The notes beneath the pieces were generated by a model, which was not told the origin of the DNA, did not search any database, and saw only the letters and a list, made by a program, of their open reading frames with translations. From positions 47,262 through 111,261 of the forward strand of contig NZ_POTW01000009.1 in assembly GCF_003236295.1 (NCBI RefSeq): DNA of 64,000 nucleotides. The letters run 5' to 3'. Of the stretch, positions 17,340-25,953 are shown piece by piece. Within the stretch, counting starts at the first letter, position 1. Every line of letters starts with the position of its first letter. Both the position numbers and the translations under genes were made by a program. This DNA comes from Jiangella anatolica (GTDB taxonomy: Bacteria; Actinomycetota; Actinomycetes; Jiangellales; Jiangellaceae).

Positions 17340-18485
17340 GTGACGCGTGGCAGGAAGGCCGGCATGGGCGCGCTCATCGCCGTGCTCGCCGTCGCCGTGG
17401 TGTCGGCCGTGCTCATCGGCCTGAACCAGTTCGGCCGCGACGAGCCGGCGTCGGCCAGCCCACAGGACTCCGGTCAGAGCGCGACGCCGCCCGCTGAGAC
17501 GCCCTCGGACACCCCGACCCCGACGGCGACGTCCACCCCGACTCCGACGGACACCCCGACGCCGACTCCCACCACGACACCCACGCCGACGGCCCTGATG
17601 GCCACCGGCGCCACCGGCGACCAGGTGCGCGAGCTGCAGGCCCGGCTCAAGCAGCTGCAGTGGTACGCGCCGGACATCACCGGCGAGTTCGACGCCGTCA
17701 CCGCGACCGCCGTCAGCGGGTTCCAGGAGAAGCGCGAGCTGCCCGCCACCGGCGAGGTCGACCAGGCCACCTGGGATCTGCTCGTCGACATGACCCATAC
17801 ACCCACCGAGGACGAGCTGAACAACGTCCTCACCCCCGGCCCGACGATCCTCGGCCCCGGCGACACCGGCGACCAGGTCCGCGAGCTGCAGGCGCGGCTC
17901 AAGCAGATCGACTGGTTCAGCGGCGACGTCACCGACACCTACGGCGACACCACGACCGCGTCGGTCAAGGGCTTCCAGGACAAGCGCGGCTTCCCCGCCA
18001 CCGGCGAGGTCGACCAGCGCACCTGGGACAAGCTGGTCTCGATGACCCGCACGCCGACCGAGGACGAGCTGCACAACGTCGCGCCTGAGAACAACGGCGG
18101 CGACACCGCCGGCCTGGACCCGCGCTGCCTCACCGGCCGGGCGCTGTGCGTCGACAAGTCGACGAACACGCTGCGCTGGGTGGTCGACGGCGAGGTGCGC
18201 ATGACGCTCGACGTCCGGTTCGGCACCGAGCTGACCCCGACCCGCGAGGGCGCGTTCCAGGTCAACTCGAAGTCCCGCGACCACGTGTCGTCGCTGTACG
18301 ACACCCCGATGCCGTTCGCGATGTTCTTCAGTGGTGGCCAAGCGGTGCACTACTCGCCCGACTTCGCCGCCAACGGCTACAACGGCGGCTCGCACGGCTG
18401 CGTGAACGTCCGCGACCGCGACGCCATCGAGTCGCTGTTCGATCAGGTGCGGGTCGGCGACAAGGTCATCGTCTACTGGTCCTGA
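17340..18485 (+). CDS. L,D-transpeptidase with two peptidoglycan-binding domains
   Basis: A 381-residue exported protein from GTG 17340, six bases after AGGAGG-rich sequence. Order: N-terminal membrane anchor ([20 protein letters not shown]), a Thr-Pro linker rich in TPTPT repeats (about 55-85), two PG_binding_1 domains (each with [14 protein letters not shown] and PATGEVDQ) and a C-terminal YkuD domain with the catalytic motif SHGCVNVRD (Cys354). It would form 3-3 cross-links in, or attach proteins to, the cell wall. The two binding domains are near-duplicates in DNA (17600-17815 and 17855-18070). It converges on the sortase gene with a 13-base overlap. Confidence 0.93.
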   Translation: MTRGRKAGMGALIAVLAVAVVSAVLIGLNQFGRDEPASASPQDSGQSATPPAETPSDTPTPTATSTPTPTDTPTPTPTTTPTPTALMATGATGDQVRELQARLKQLQWYAPDITGEFDAVTATAVSGFQEKRELPATGEVDQATWDLLVDMTHTPTEDELNNVLTPGPTILGPGDTGDQVRELQARLKQIDWFSGDVTDTYGDTTTASVKGFQDKRGFPATGEVDQRTWDKLVSMTRTPTEDELHNVAPENNGGDTAGLDPRCLTGRALCVDKSTNTLRWVVDGEVRMTLDVRFGTELTPTREGAFQVNSKSRDHVSSLYDTPMPFAMFFSGGQAVHYSPDFAANGYNGGSHGCVNVRDRDAIESLFDQVRVGDKVIVYWS

Positions 18486-19111
18486 GCGGTCGCGAAGACC
18501 ACCAGGTTGTCGACGTAGTGGCCGGCGGCCTCGTCGAACGAGTGACAGGTGATCAGGCGGAGCTGCCGGTCCGGCACCGGGCCGTAGACCTCGTCGGTCG
18601 GGAAGTCCGCCTGCGGCACGGTCCGGCTGCCGTCCACCTCGAACACGGCGACGGCGCCGTCGCCGAGCTCGACCTCGACCCGGTCGCCGGGACGTAGCCG
18701 GGCGAGGTCGGCGAAGACGGCCGGGCCGTCCGGCGAGTCGACGTGGCCGGCGAGGACGGCCGGGCCGGACGCGCCCGGCACCGGCCCTCCGGCGAACCAG
18801 CCGGCCGACTGCCAGTCCTGGGGCGCGGCCAGCCGGCCGTCGTCCTCGCGGTGCAGCGTCTCCAGCCCGCTGTCGACCCCGATCGCCGGGATCCGCACCC
18901 GGACCGGCACGGTGTCGTCGACGGGGATCGGCCGCGGCCCGGCGGCCGTGTCGGCCGCCGGGCTCGCCGGGCTCGCCGGGCTCGTCGGGGCGTCGGGCGT
19001 GACGGCGGCCGCGGCCGGGGCGCCACCCGCCGCGGACACCGTCGCGTCATCGCCGGAGCAGCCGCCCAGGACGGCGACGACGGCCAGGACCAGCGCCGCC
19101 GTCCGCCTCAT
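18473..19111 (-). CDS. Class F-like sortase (lipoprotein form, catalytic Arg not evident)
   Basis: A 212-residue exported protein with a lipoprotein-like signal (VLGGC at 14-18), an Ala/Pro/Thr-rich linker and a sortase barrel: RVRIPAIGVDSGLETL, His123 in LAGHVDS and Cys189 in RLITCHSF. Class F sortases of actinobacteria attach proteins to cell wall by cutting a Thr-Gly bond. After Cys189 the tail reads [19 protein letters not shown] with no arginine at all, whereas sortases normally use an Arg shortly after the Cys. Its start overlaps the end of the DUF4397 gene by 4 bases, so that protein is its likely partner. Confidence 0.85.
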   Translation of the reverse strand: MRRTAALVLAVVAVLGGCSGDDATVSAAGGAPAAAAVTPDAPTSPASPASPAADTAAGPRPIPVDDTVPVRVRIPAIGVDSGLETLHREDDGRLAAPQDWQSAGWFAGGPVPGASGPAVLAGHVDSPDGPAVFADLARLRPGDRVEVELGDGAVAVFEVDGSRTVPQADFPTDEVYGPVPDRQLRLITCHSFDEAAGHYVDNLVVFATAQDQ

Positions 19112-19941
19112 GCCACCCGTCGGCGGCGCGCCAGCACCGCGGTGACGGCGGCCAGCCCGGCCACCAGCGCGACCGCGCCGAGCGGCGTCGACCAGCCGGA
19201 GTCCTCCGTCATCCCGCGGCCGCCGGTCTGCACGCCGCCGGCCGGCGCCTCCGGCGTGCCGGTGCTGTCCACGACGCCGATGACGTTCAGCTCACCGTCG
19301 ACGTCGAGCACGAACAGCGTGTTGACGCTGCCGGCCGCGAGGTCGACGTCGGTGCTGCCGGTGCCGGCGTCGCTGCTGATGTCCAGCGCCCAGCGGCCGC
19401 CGGCCAGCTCGCTGTAGGCGGTCGCGGTGCCGAACTCGGCGTTGTCCGCGAGCACGGTCCCGGTGTCGGTGGTGACGCTGACCGACGGCGACGAGACCGC
19501 GGCCGAGATCAGCCGGACCCGGGCCTGGCCGGCCGCCGGCGCCGTCAGGTCGTCGACGAGGATCCGGCCGGACAGCTCGGCGTTCATGCCGACCGCGGCG
19601 ACGGTGATGGCGACGCCGTCCTCGACCTCGACCGCGGCCGTGATGACCGGCTCGGAGTCGGCCGGTGCGCCGGCCGGGCGCATCGCGGCGGAGTAGGTGC
19701 CGGCGGGCAGCCGGGCGTAGTTGGACACGTCGCCGTAGCCGACGTCCTCCAGCTCCAGGACGGACGCGCCGTCCAGGCCGGTCAGGCTGACGTCGACCTC
19801 GGGAGTGTCGGGCGACAGGTGGGCCAGCCGGGCCCAGCCCGCGGCCGCCGGCTCCTCGGTCCCCTGGGCGCCGGTGGCGGCGCCGGCGGCCAGGGCGACG
19901 ACTCCGACGGCCGTGGCCAGTGACATGACGATGCGGTTCAT
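19108..19941 (-). CDS. DUF4397 surface protein with C-terminal membrane anchor
   Basis: A 277-residue protein with AGGAGA before ATG 19941. It has a cleavable signal peptide (to about residue 25), a DUF4397 beta-sandwich region (ARLAHLSPDTPEVDVSL, then LPAGTYSAAM and VRLISAA repeats), and a C-terminus built like a sorting signal: a Gly-rich segment containing GGVQTGGRG, a membrane helix (PLGAVALVAGLAAVTAVL) and basic tail RRRRVA. There is no canonical LPXTG; VQTG is the closest fit. Translational coupling to the sortase suggests it is the sortase substrate. The function of DUF4397 is not known. Confidence 0.85.
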   Translation of the reverse strand: MNRIVMSLATAVGVVALAAGAATGAQGTEEPAAAGWARLAHLSPDTPEVDVSLTGLDGASVLELEDVGYGDVSNYARLPAGTYSAAMRPAGAPADSEPVITAAVEVEDGVAITVAAVGMNAELSGRILVDDLTAPAAGQARVRLISAAVSSPSVSVTTDTGTVLADNAEFGTATAYSELAGGRWALDISSDAGTGSTDVDLAAGSVNTLFVLDVDGELNVIGVVDSTGTPEAPAGGVQTGGRGMTEDSGWSTPLGAVALVAGLAAVTAVLARRRRVA

Positions 19942-19950
19942 TCAGATCTC

Positions 19951-21867
19951 CTAGTGCTGCGGTGGATCGGGGAGCAGGTCGCGGGGTGCGACCAGCGAGT
20001 AGGTGGCGATGACGGTGGTCCCGTCGGTGTCGACCGACAGCGGCGTGAACGGCGGCGGCTGCCCGAGCAGCCAGAGCGCCAGCCGCGCGGCCTCGTCGTC
20101 GGTCGGCAGCCCGCCGAGGACCACCCGGCGGCGCACGCCGTCGTCCTCGCCGGGCAGCGCGGGCAGCGAAACGTCCAGCTCGTGCGTGCCGGAGAGCTTG
20201 CCGAGCACGATCACCAGCCGCGGGTCGATCCGGCCGGCGGTCGCGATCGCACGCGCGCCGGCGTCGAAGGTGAGGGCGTCGTTGCGCAGCAGCTGGCGGG
20301 TCGAGTAGCGGACGGTGCGCCGGTCGGCGGCGGCGACGGCCTCCGCGACGTCACGGCCGAGCGGATGGATCGCCCGGATCTCGATCCGGGCGGCGCCGGC
20401 GCCGAACGCGGCGACGACGGTGGACTCGGCCAGCGCGGTGCGCACCTCGGGCCGCTCGGTCTCGTCGCCGCGCAGCGCCGGCGTCGACACGACGTAGTCG
20501 TAGTGGGTCCAGTCCGGCGGCGCCGGCCTCAGCGGTTCCGTCGTCGCGACGGTGACGGCCGGCAGCACGTCCTCCGGCGTCACCGCGGCCGGGAAGCTGG
20601 TGAACGGCAGCACGGCGCTGACGGCGAACCCGGACCGGAGCAGGTCGGTGCGGATCGTGTGGTCGACGATCAGCCGGGCGTCGCGGTCGACGTTCGCCTG
20701 CAGCCACCGCTCCGCCTGGCCGACGGTGGTCGTCGCGTCGGCGCGCAGCAGCGGGCGCAGCTCGCCCGGCCAGGTCGCCGTCACGGCCACGACCAGCGCG
20801 GCGGCGGCCGTCGCGGCCATGATGCCCAGCGGCGTCGCCTCGGGCCGGCCGCGCACCCGCAGCAGCCGGACGATCAGCCGGTGCGCGGTGGCGGGGATCA
20901 GCAGCGCGGCCAGCGGCAGCCCCGCGACCACGAGCGCGACCGGCACCGGGCCGGCCGGCACGACGATCAGCGGCACCAGTGTCAGCAGCGCGGCGGCCGG
21001 CGGGCGCAGCGGCCGGAACAGCATCGCGGCGGCGGCCGCGGCCGGGCCGGCCACGACCAGCACGGGGTCCAGCGTCCACCATCGCTCCGGCGCCGGCACC
21101 CCGGCGTCGCCGAGCGTGAGCAGCACGTACAGGTAGCCACCCGCGGCCGTCGTCGCGGCGGCCGCGGTCAGCGCCAGCCGCGCCGCCCGCGCCCTCACCT
21201 GCTGCCACATCGTCCACACGACGAACGGCGCGAACAGCAGGAAGCTCGGCTCGGTCAGCACGGCGAGCAGCAGGGCCGCCGCGGCCGCGGCGAACGCGAC
21301 CGGTTGCCGGCGGCGGGCCGTCGCGAGCGCGAACGCCAGCAGCGTCCACAGCACGGCGACGTGCTCGACCAGCACCATCCGGTGGACGTGCAGGGCCAGC
21401 GGCGAGACGGCGAAGACGACGACGGCGACCGCGGCGGCCGGGCGCGGCACCGCCAGCCGGCGAGCCAGCAGCCACAGCAGGACCACGCCGAGCAGCAGCA
21501 CGACCAGCATCGCCTCGCGTCCGGCGGCGACGGCGTAGCCGGCCCGGTCCAGCGCGCCGGCGAGGTCGACCCACGCGGCCAGCTGGGCGATGCCGAGGTC
21601 GCCGGGCAGCGACCACGCACCGGCGGCGATCCGTTCCACTGTCCGGCCCTCGACCTCGGCGAACCCGGGCGAGCGGGTCATCCCGGCGGCGTGGACGAAG
21701 CCGGTCAGCACCAGCAGCGGCACCAGCCAGGCGACGTCCGGGCCGTGCCGGCGGAACCAGGTGCGCACCGGACGCGGCCGCGGCGGGCGCGGCTGTACCG
21801 GGATCGGCAGCCGCAGCTCGTCGAGGTCCAGCGGCAGCGCAGGAAGAGTCGACACTGTGTCGCGCAA
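19951..21867 (-). CDS. Polytopic membrane protein with extracytoplasmic C-terminal domain, GT-C-like
   Basis: A large protein with a basic Pro-rich cytoplasmic leader, about ten hydrophobic helices between residues 50 and 390 and a roughly 250-residue soluble C-terminal domain. The first outside loop carries FAEVEGRTVERIAAG, acidic as in GT-C (PMT/ArnT-like) lipid-linked sugar transferases, but no family motif is strong enough to name a substrate. The start is taken as TTG 21867 because GGGGGGAGG lies eight bases before it; GTG 21855 and ATG 21921 are alternatives. It lies between rskA and the DUF4397 gene, 9 bases before the latter, so probably one operon of envelope genes. Confidence 0.6.
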   Translation of the reverse strand: MRDTVSTLPALPLDLDELRLPIPVQPRPPRPRPVRTWFRRHGPDVAWLVPLLVLTGFVHAAGMTRSPGFAEVEGRTVERIAAGAWSLPGDLGIAQLAAWVDLAGALDRAGYAVAAGREAMLVVLLLGVVLLWLLARRLAVPRPAAAVAVVVFAVSPLALHVHRMVLVEHVAVLWTLLAFALATARRRQPVAFAAAAAALLLAVLTEPSFLLFAPFVVWTMWQQVRARAARLALTAAAATTAAGGYLYVLLTLGDAGVPAPERWWTLDPVLVVAGPAAAAAAMLFRPLRPPAAALLTLVPLIVVPAGPVPVALVVAGLPLAALLIPATAHRLIVRLLRVRGRPEATPLGIMAATAAAALVVAVTATWPGELRPLLRADATTTVGQAERWLQANVDRDARLIVDHTIRTDLLRSGFAVSAVLPFTSFPAAVTPEDVLPAVTVATTEPLRPAPPDWTHYDYVVSTPALRGDETERPEVRTALAESTVVAAFGAGAARIEIRAIHPLGRDVAEAVAAADRRTVRYSTRQLLRNDALTFDAGARAIATAGRIDPRLVIVLGKLSGTHELDVSLPALPGEDDGVRRRVVLGGLPTDDEAARLALWLLGQPPPFTPLSVDTDGTTVIATYSLVAPRDLLPDPPQH

Positions 21868-22042
21868 CGCCGACGCCTCCCCCCGAGGTGTCGCACAGAC
21901 CTGCGCACCGGCGTACGGCATGGCAGCGCCAGACCGAACCCACCGAGCAGGTCAGGCTCGCGGTTCCTGACCATCAGTCTTCGGCGGGAGTGTATACCGG
22001 ATTATGACTATGTGGACCGAATTGTCGTGATCCACTTTTGGA

Positions 22043-22777
22043 TCAATCCGGCAGTTCGATCACCATCACGGGGTCCGTGGTGGGCTGCCGCGACCCGCCG
22101 CCGGGCTCGACCGTGATGCCCAGTCGGCCGGCGCCGGCCAGGCCGCGCGCCGTCACCGGGCCGACGCGGCCGTCCGGCGGACTGCCCAGCACCCCCGCGG
22201 AGACGACGCTGCCGTCGTCGTGCATGACCCACAGCTGGTAGGTGTGGCCGGCCGGCGCCGGGGCCATGCCGTCGCCGCTGAACACGGCCAGGTCCAGGGA
22301 GCGGGCCAGCAGCACGGTGCCGGTGCCGTCGCCCGCCTGGGTCCGCACCACCTCCAGATCGTCGGCGCCGACCAGCTGCTGCAGCTGCGCGCTGATCTGC
22401 TCGGACCGGTCCAGCTCGTCGCGCGCGTCGTCGAGCCGGATCCCCAGCACGACGATGCCGGCCACCAGCGCCGCGACCAGCCCGGTCGCGATCCGCGGCC
22501 ACCAGCGCCGCAGTGTCTGGCCGTCCGCCACCCGCGGCGGCAGCGGCCGCACTTCGGCGATGCGGGAGATGACGTTCTCGCGCAGCCGGGGCGGCGGCGT
22601 GACGGCGGCGGCCGCGCCCAGCCGGGCGGCGGTCTCGCGCAACTCGTCGACCTCGACGCGGCAGTCCGCGCACCGCTCCAGGTGCTGCTCGAACCGGCGC
22701 GCCTCGTCCGCGGGCAGCGCGTGCAGCGCGTATGGCGCGGCCAGCGTGTGGATGCCGGCGTCAACGGGCTTGTTCAT
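22043..22777 (-). CDS. rskA: Anti-sigma-K factor RskA
   Basis: A 244-residue single-pass membrane protein. Its cytoplasmic N-terminus has the zinc-type anti-sigma signature FEQHLERCADC (His-x3-Cys-x2-Cys) in the YALHALPADEARRFE context, a membrane helix at about residues 95-115 (IATGLVAALVAGIVVLGI) and an extracytoplasmic RskA_C domain with AGHTYQLWVMHDDGSVVSAG. It holds SigK inactive until proteolysis of RskA frees it. Its start overlaps the sigK stop by 4 bases. A short dyad TGATCCA-N4-TGGATCA spans its stop codon. Confidence 0.92.
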   Translation of the reverse strand: MNKPVDAGIHTLAAPYALHALPADEARRFEQHLERCADCRVEVDELRETAARLGAAAAVTPPPRLRENVISRIAEVRPLPPRVADGQTLRRWWPRIATGLVAALVAGIVVLGIRLDDARDELDRSEQISAQLQQLVGADDLEVVRTQAGDGTGTVLLARSLDLAVFSGDGMAPAPAGHTYQLWVMHDDGSVVSAGVLGSPPDGRVGPVTARGLAGAGRLGITVEPGGGSRQPTTDPVMVIELPD

Positions 22778-23367
22778 CGCCCCACCCCCATGCAGTCGCG
22801 CAGCCGGGCCAGGCCGTCGCGCAGCCGCGTCTTGACCGTTCCGAGGGGAGCATGCAACAGCTGCGCGACCTCGCGATAGGTGTAGCCGTCGTAGTAGGCC
22901 AGCGCGACGGACTCGCGCTGCAGGTCGGTCAGCGAGTCCAGGCAGCGGCGCACCTGCTCGCGCTCCACCGTCGCCTCCACCTCGTCGGCCACGTGGTCGT
23001 AGGGCCGCTCGTCGTCGCGCCGGGCCACCCGCTCGGCCCGGTCCGTGTCGGCCTGCTCGCTGCGGACCCGGTCCACCGCGCGGCGGTGCGCGATGGTGAG
23101 GATCCAGCCGCGGGCGCTGCCCCGGTCGGGCTGGTAGCGCGACGACGTCCGCCAGACCTCGACCAGCACCTCCTGCGCGACCTCCTCGGCCAGCGCCCGG
23201 TTGCGCACCACCGTGGTGGCGATGCCCAGCACCGGGCCGGCCACGGCGTCGTAGACCTGCTCGAACGCGGCGGTGTCGCCGCGGGCGCAGCGATCCAGCA
23301 GCCGGCCCAGCCGGTCGCCCGGCTCGGGGTCCGGCTCGCCGGCCGGCACCGATCGCAACGTCACCAT
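22774..23367 (-). CDS. sigK: ECF RNA polymerase sigma factor SigK
   Basis: A 197-residue ECF sigma factor with region 2 (FEQVYDAVAGPVLGIATTVV, LAEEVAQEVLVEVWR) and region 4 (LTDLQRESVALAYYDGYTYREVAQLLHAPLGTVKTRLRDGL). Gene order with the RskA-type anti-sigma factor and the fasciclin lipoprotein upstream matches the mycobacterial sigK locus, where SigK drives the fasciclin-like antigens MPT70 and MPT83. That supports the SigK name over other ECF groups. No SigK-type promoter could be picked out with confidence. Confidence 0.92.
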   Translation of the reverse strand: MVTLRSVPAGEPDPEPGDRLGRLLDRCARGDTAAFEQVYDAVAGPVLGIATTVVRNRALAEEVAQEVLVEVWRTSSRYQPDRGSARGWILTIAHRRAVDRVRSEQADTDRAERVARRDDERPYDHVADEVEATVEREQVRRCLDSLTDLQRESVALAYYDGYTYREVAQLLHAPLGTVKTRLRDGLARLRDCMGVGR

Positions 23368-23473
23368 CGTCCGTCCTCTCGCCCCTGCATCGTCGCAGGT
23401 GTTTCGGAGTTGTGGTCGCGGGTGAGCGGGACGCCGGTGGTCCGACGCTCCTCGCTCACCCGCGCGGCCCGCA

Positions 23474-24154
23474 TCACATCGGCGGCATCAGCACGCCGTC
23501 GATCAGATAGACGGTCGCGTTGGCGGTCGTGACGCCACCGCAGATCACGTTGGCGTCGTTGACCGTCAGCGCGTCCGGCGTCCCGGCGACCGTCACGGCG
23601 CCGCCCTGGACCGTCGTCTGCTCGCCGACGACGTCCTCCGGCGCCAGCTGACCCGGCACCACGTGGTACGTCAGCACCGTCGTGAGCAGGTCGGCGTCGG
23701 TCGTCAGCGTCTGGATCGTCGCCGGGTCGACCGCGGCGAACGCCTCGTCCACCGGCGCGAAGACGGTGAACTCGGCGCCGTTGAGCGTGTCGACGAGGTT
23801 CACCTGCGGGTTCAGCTCACCCGAGACCGCGGAGACGAGCGTCGTCAGGATCGGGTTGTTCGACGCCGCCACGGCGACCGGGTCGTCGGACATGCCCGCG
23901 ACCGATCCCTCGCCGTCGGGCACCTGGGACGCGTAGTCGGCGCAGCCCGGGCCGACCGGTCCGGCCGCCGCCGGCTCCTCCGTCATCGCGTCGGTCTCAT
24001 CGGGCTCGTCGGCCGGCGGCGCCTCCTCGCTGGGCTGGGCGGTGCTGTCGCCGCCGTCGCTGCCGCCGTCGTCGTCGCTGCAAGCGGACAGGGTCAGGGT
24101 GAACGCGGCCGCCGTCGCCAGCAGGACGGGGACTCGCCTGGTCATGCGCTTCAT
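23474..24154 (-). CDS. Fasciclin (FAS1) domain lipoprotein, MPT83-like
   Basis: A 226-residue lipoprotein with lipobox TLSAC, an acidic Asp/Glu/Pro-rich spacer of about 45 residues and one FAS1 domain (about 85-226) showing the H1 box [15 protein letters not shown] and the H2 region [15 protein letters not shown], ending [16 protein letters not shown]1 proteins mediate adhesion at the cell surface. AGAGGAA precedes the start. It lies 45 bases after the molybdoenzyme gene and 106 bases before sigK, so these probably form one SigK-dependent unit as in mycobacteria (inference). Confidence 0.93.
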   Translation of the reverse strand: MKRMTRRVPVLLATAAAFTLTLSACSDDDGGSDGGDSTAQPSEEAPPADEPDETDAMTEEPAAAGPVGPGCADYASQVPDGEGSVAGMSDDPVAVAASNNPILTTLVSAVSGELNPQVNLVDTLNGAEFTVFAPVDEAFAAVDPATIQTLTTDADLLTTVLTYHVVPGQLAPEDVVGEQTTVQGGAVTVAGTPDALTVNDANVICGGVTTANATVYLIDGVLMPPM

Positions 24155-24199
24155 GTCGGTTCCTCTCGTGGTGGGTTGGTTCTCGGGTGGACTCGGGCG

Positions 24200-25771
24200 T
24201 CAGGTCACGCGCACCACCACCGAATGCCAGCCGCTGGACCCGTCCGGGAACGGCGGCGCCTGCTCGTCGGTCTGCCGCTCGCCGGCGCCGTCGGTGGCGC
24301 GGACGCGCAGCGTGTGGTTGCCGGGCTCGGCGTCCCACTCCCAGGACCACTGCCGCCAGACGTCGGTGGACGCCTCGGCCGCCAGCCGCGCCCGCCGCCA
24401 GTCGCCGTCGTCGACCTGCACCTCGACGGCGGCGATGCCGCGGTGCTGCGCCCACGCCACCCCGGCGACGACGTTCCTCCCGGCGGTCAGGTCGGCGAAC
24501 GAGCCGGGGACGTCGATGCGCGACGCGGTCTTGATCGGCGCCTTCGCCGCCCAGCCGCGGTCGGTCCAGTAGGCGGTGGCGCGGTCGAACCGGGTCAGCT
24601 CCAGGTCGGTGACCCACTTGGTGGCCGACACGTAGCCGTAGAGGCCGGGCACGACGAGCCGGGCCGGGAAGCCGTGTTCCACCGGCAGCGGCTCGCCGTT
24701 CATGCCGATCGCCAGCAGCGCGTCCCGCCCGTCGGTCACGACGTCCACCGGGGTGCCGGCGGTGAAGCCGTCGGCGCTGGTCGAGAGCAGCAGGTCCGCG
24801 TCGGGGTCCGGGTCCGCGCGGGCCAGCAGGTCGGCCAGCGGATAGCCGAGCCAGACGGCGTTGCCGGCCAGCTCGCCGCCGACCTCGTTGGAGACGCAGG
24901 TGAGCGTGATCATGCGCTCCACCAGGTCCAGCCCGAGGACGTCGTCGAAGTCGAGCTCGACCTCCCGGCGAACCATCCCGTGGATGCGCAGCCGCCAGTC
25001 CGCCGGCACCACCCGCGGCAGGTCGAGCGCGGTGTCGACGCGGTAGAAGTCGCCGTTCGCGGTGACGTACGGGGTGAGCCCGGCGACGTCGAGGCGGGCG
25101 GCCGCGGGTGGTGCCGGCGCCGGATCGGCCGCGGCCGGTAGCCGCAGCGCGTCCCGCGCCGCCCGCACGTCGGCCAGCGTCCGCCCGAACCGCCGCCCGC
25201 CGACGGCGGTGAGCACGGCCAGGCCGGCCACGGCCGCCGTCAGCAGCAGGACCTGACGCCGCGGCGGCCGCGGAGCATCGGCGCCGGGTCCGGCCTCCGC
25301 CGGCGCCGCCCGGAGTCGCCCCACGAGCAACGTCAGCGCGAGGGCGCCCGCGATCACCCCGGCGACGGCCGGAAGCGCCCAGGCCGCGGTCGCCGTCGGC
25401 CGGTTGACCGCCGCGACGACGGCGACCGCGCCGAGCGCCGTCAGCAGGATCACCCCGGCCCGCCGCCGCCGGAGCTCCAGCAGCCCGCCGGCCGTGGAGA
25501 GCACCAGCAGCACCGCGCCCATCCCGGCCAGCAGGACCTGCTTGTCGTTCTCGCCGAACGTGCGGATCGCGAAGCTCTTCAGCCACTCCGGCGTCAGGTC
25601 GACGAACGCGTTGCCGACGGCCAGGAAGGGCGCCGCGGCCGGCTCGACCGCCACGGCCGCCACCAACTCGCCGACGCCGAGCGTGAGCGCACCGGCCGCG
25701 ATCCCGGCCAGCGCGGCCACGGCGGCGCTCGCGCCTCTGCGGCCGGGCTGACGGTCCGTCGTCGCGATCAT
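24200..25771 (-). CDS. Membrane-anchored sulfite-oxidase-type molybdopterin oxidoreductase
   Basis: A 523-residue protein with four to five N-terminal membrane helices (to about residue 185), then an oxidoreductase molybdopterin domain with the Mo-ligating Cys292 in TLTCVSNEVGG, followed by a C-terminal Mo-co dimerisation (immunoglobulin-like) domain (VAWAQHRGIAAVEVQVDDGDW, WEWDAEPGNHTLRVRATD). Electron acceptor and substrate are unknown; no haem-binding motif is seen. Family members include sulfite oxidases and methionine-sulfoxide-type reductases. Placement before the fasciclin gene suggests an oxidative or repair role at the cell surface. Confidence 0.9.
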   Translation of the reverse strand: MIATTDRQPGRRGASAAVAALAGIAAGALTLGVGELVAAVAVEPAAAPFLAVGNAFVDLTPEWLKSFAIRTFGENDKQVLLAGMGAVLLVLSTAGGLLELRRRRAGVILLTALGAVAVVAAVNRPTATAAWALPAVAGVIAGALALTLLVGRLRAAPAEAGPGADAPRPPRRQVLLLTAAVAGLAVLTAVGGRRFGRTLADVRAARDALRLPAAADPAPAPPAAARLDVAGLTPYVTANGDFYRVDTALDLPRVVPADWRLRIHGMVRREVELDFDDVLGLDLVERMITLTCVSNEVGGELAGNAVWLGYPLADLLARADPDPDADLLLSTSADGFTAGTPVDVVTDGRDALLAIGMNGEPLPVEHGFPARLVVPGLYGYVSATKWVTDLELTRFDRATAYWTDRGWAAKAPIKTASRIDVPGSFADLTAGRNVVAGVAWAQHRGIAAVEVQVDDGDWRRARLAAEASTDVWRQWSWEWDAEPGNHTLRVRATDGAGERQTDEQAPPFPDGSSGWHSVVVRVT

Positions 25772-25953
25772 GCCGGGTGTTCGGCGCCGTCCTGGGCGCG
25801 GATTGGTGCCGCCTTCGGAATCAGCCGTTCCGGGGTCGAACTCGTTCTTGCGAAGCCGGCTCCGGACCGTTGATCCCCCCGACCGGCCGGGCGTACTCTT
25901 GTCGGCGACCCCACTCGGGGATCACAATCCGACCGCTGCTTCGGGAGCTCCCT

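Noticed and set aside
17500..17600. Thr-Pro repeat DNA as a CRISPR-like or satellite array
   Set aside because: The repeats are short, imperfect and in frame; they encode a flexible wall-spanning linker in the L,D-transpeptidase.
22028..22045. TGATCCA-N4-TGGATCA dyad at the rskA stop as a terminator or operator
   Set aside because: The stem is only seven pairs, overlaps coding sequence and has no T-run; too weak to call.
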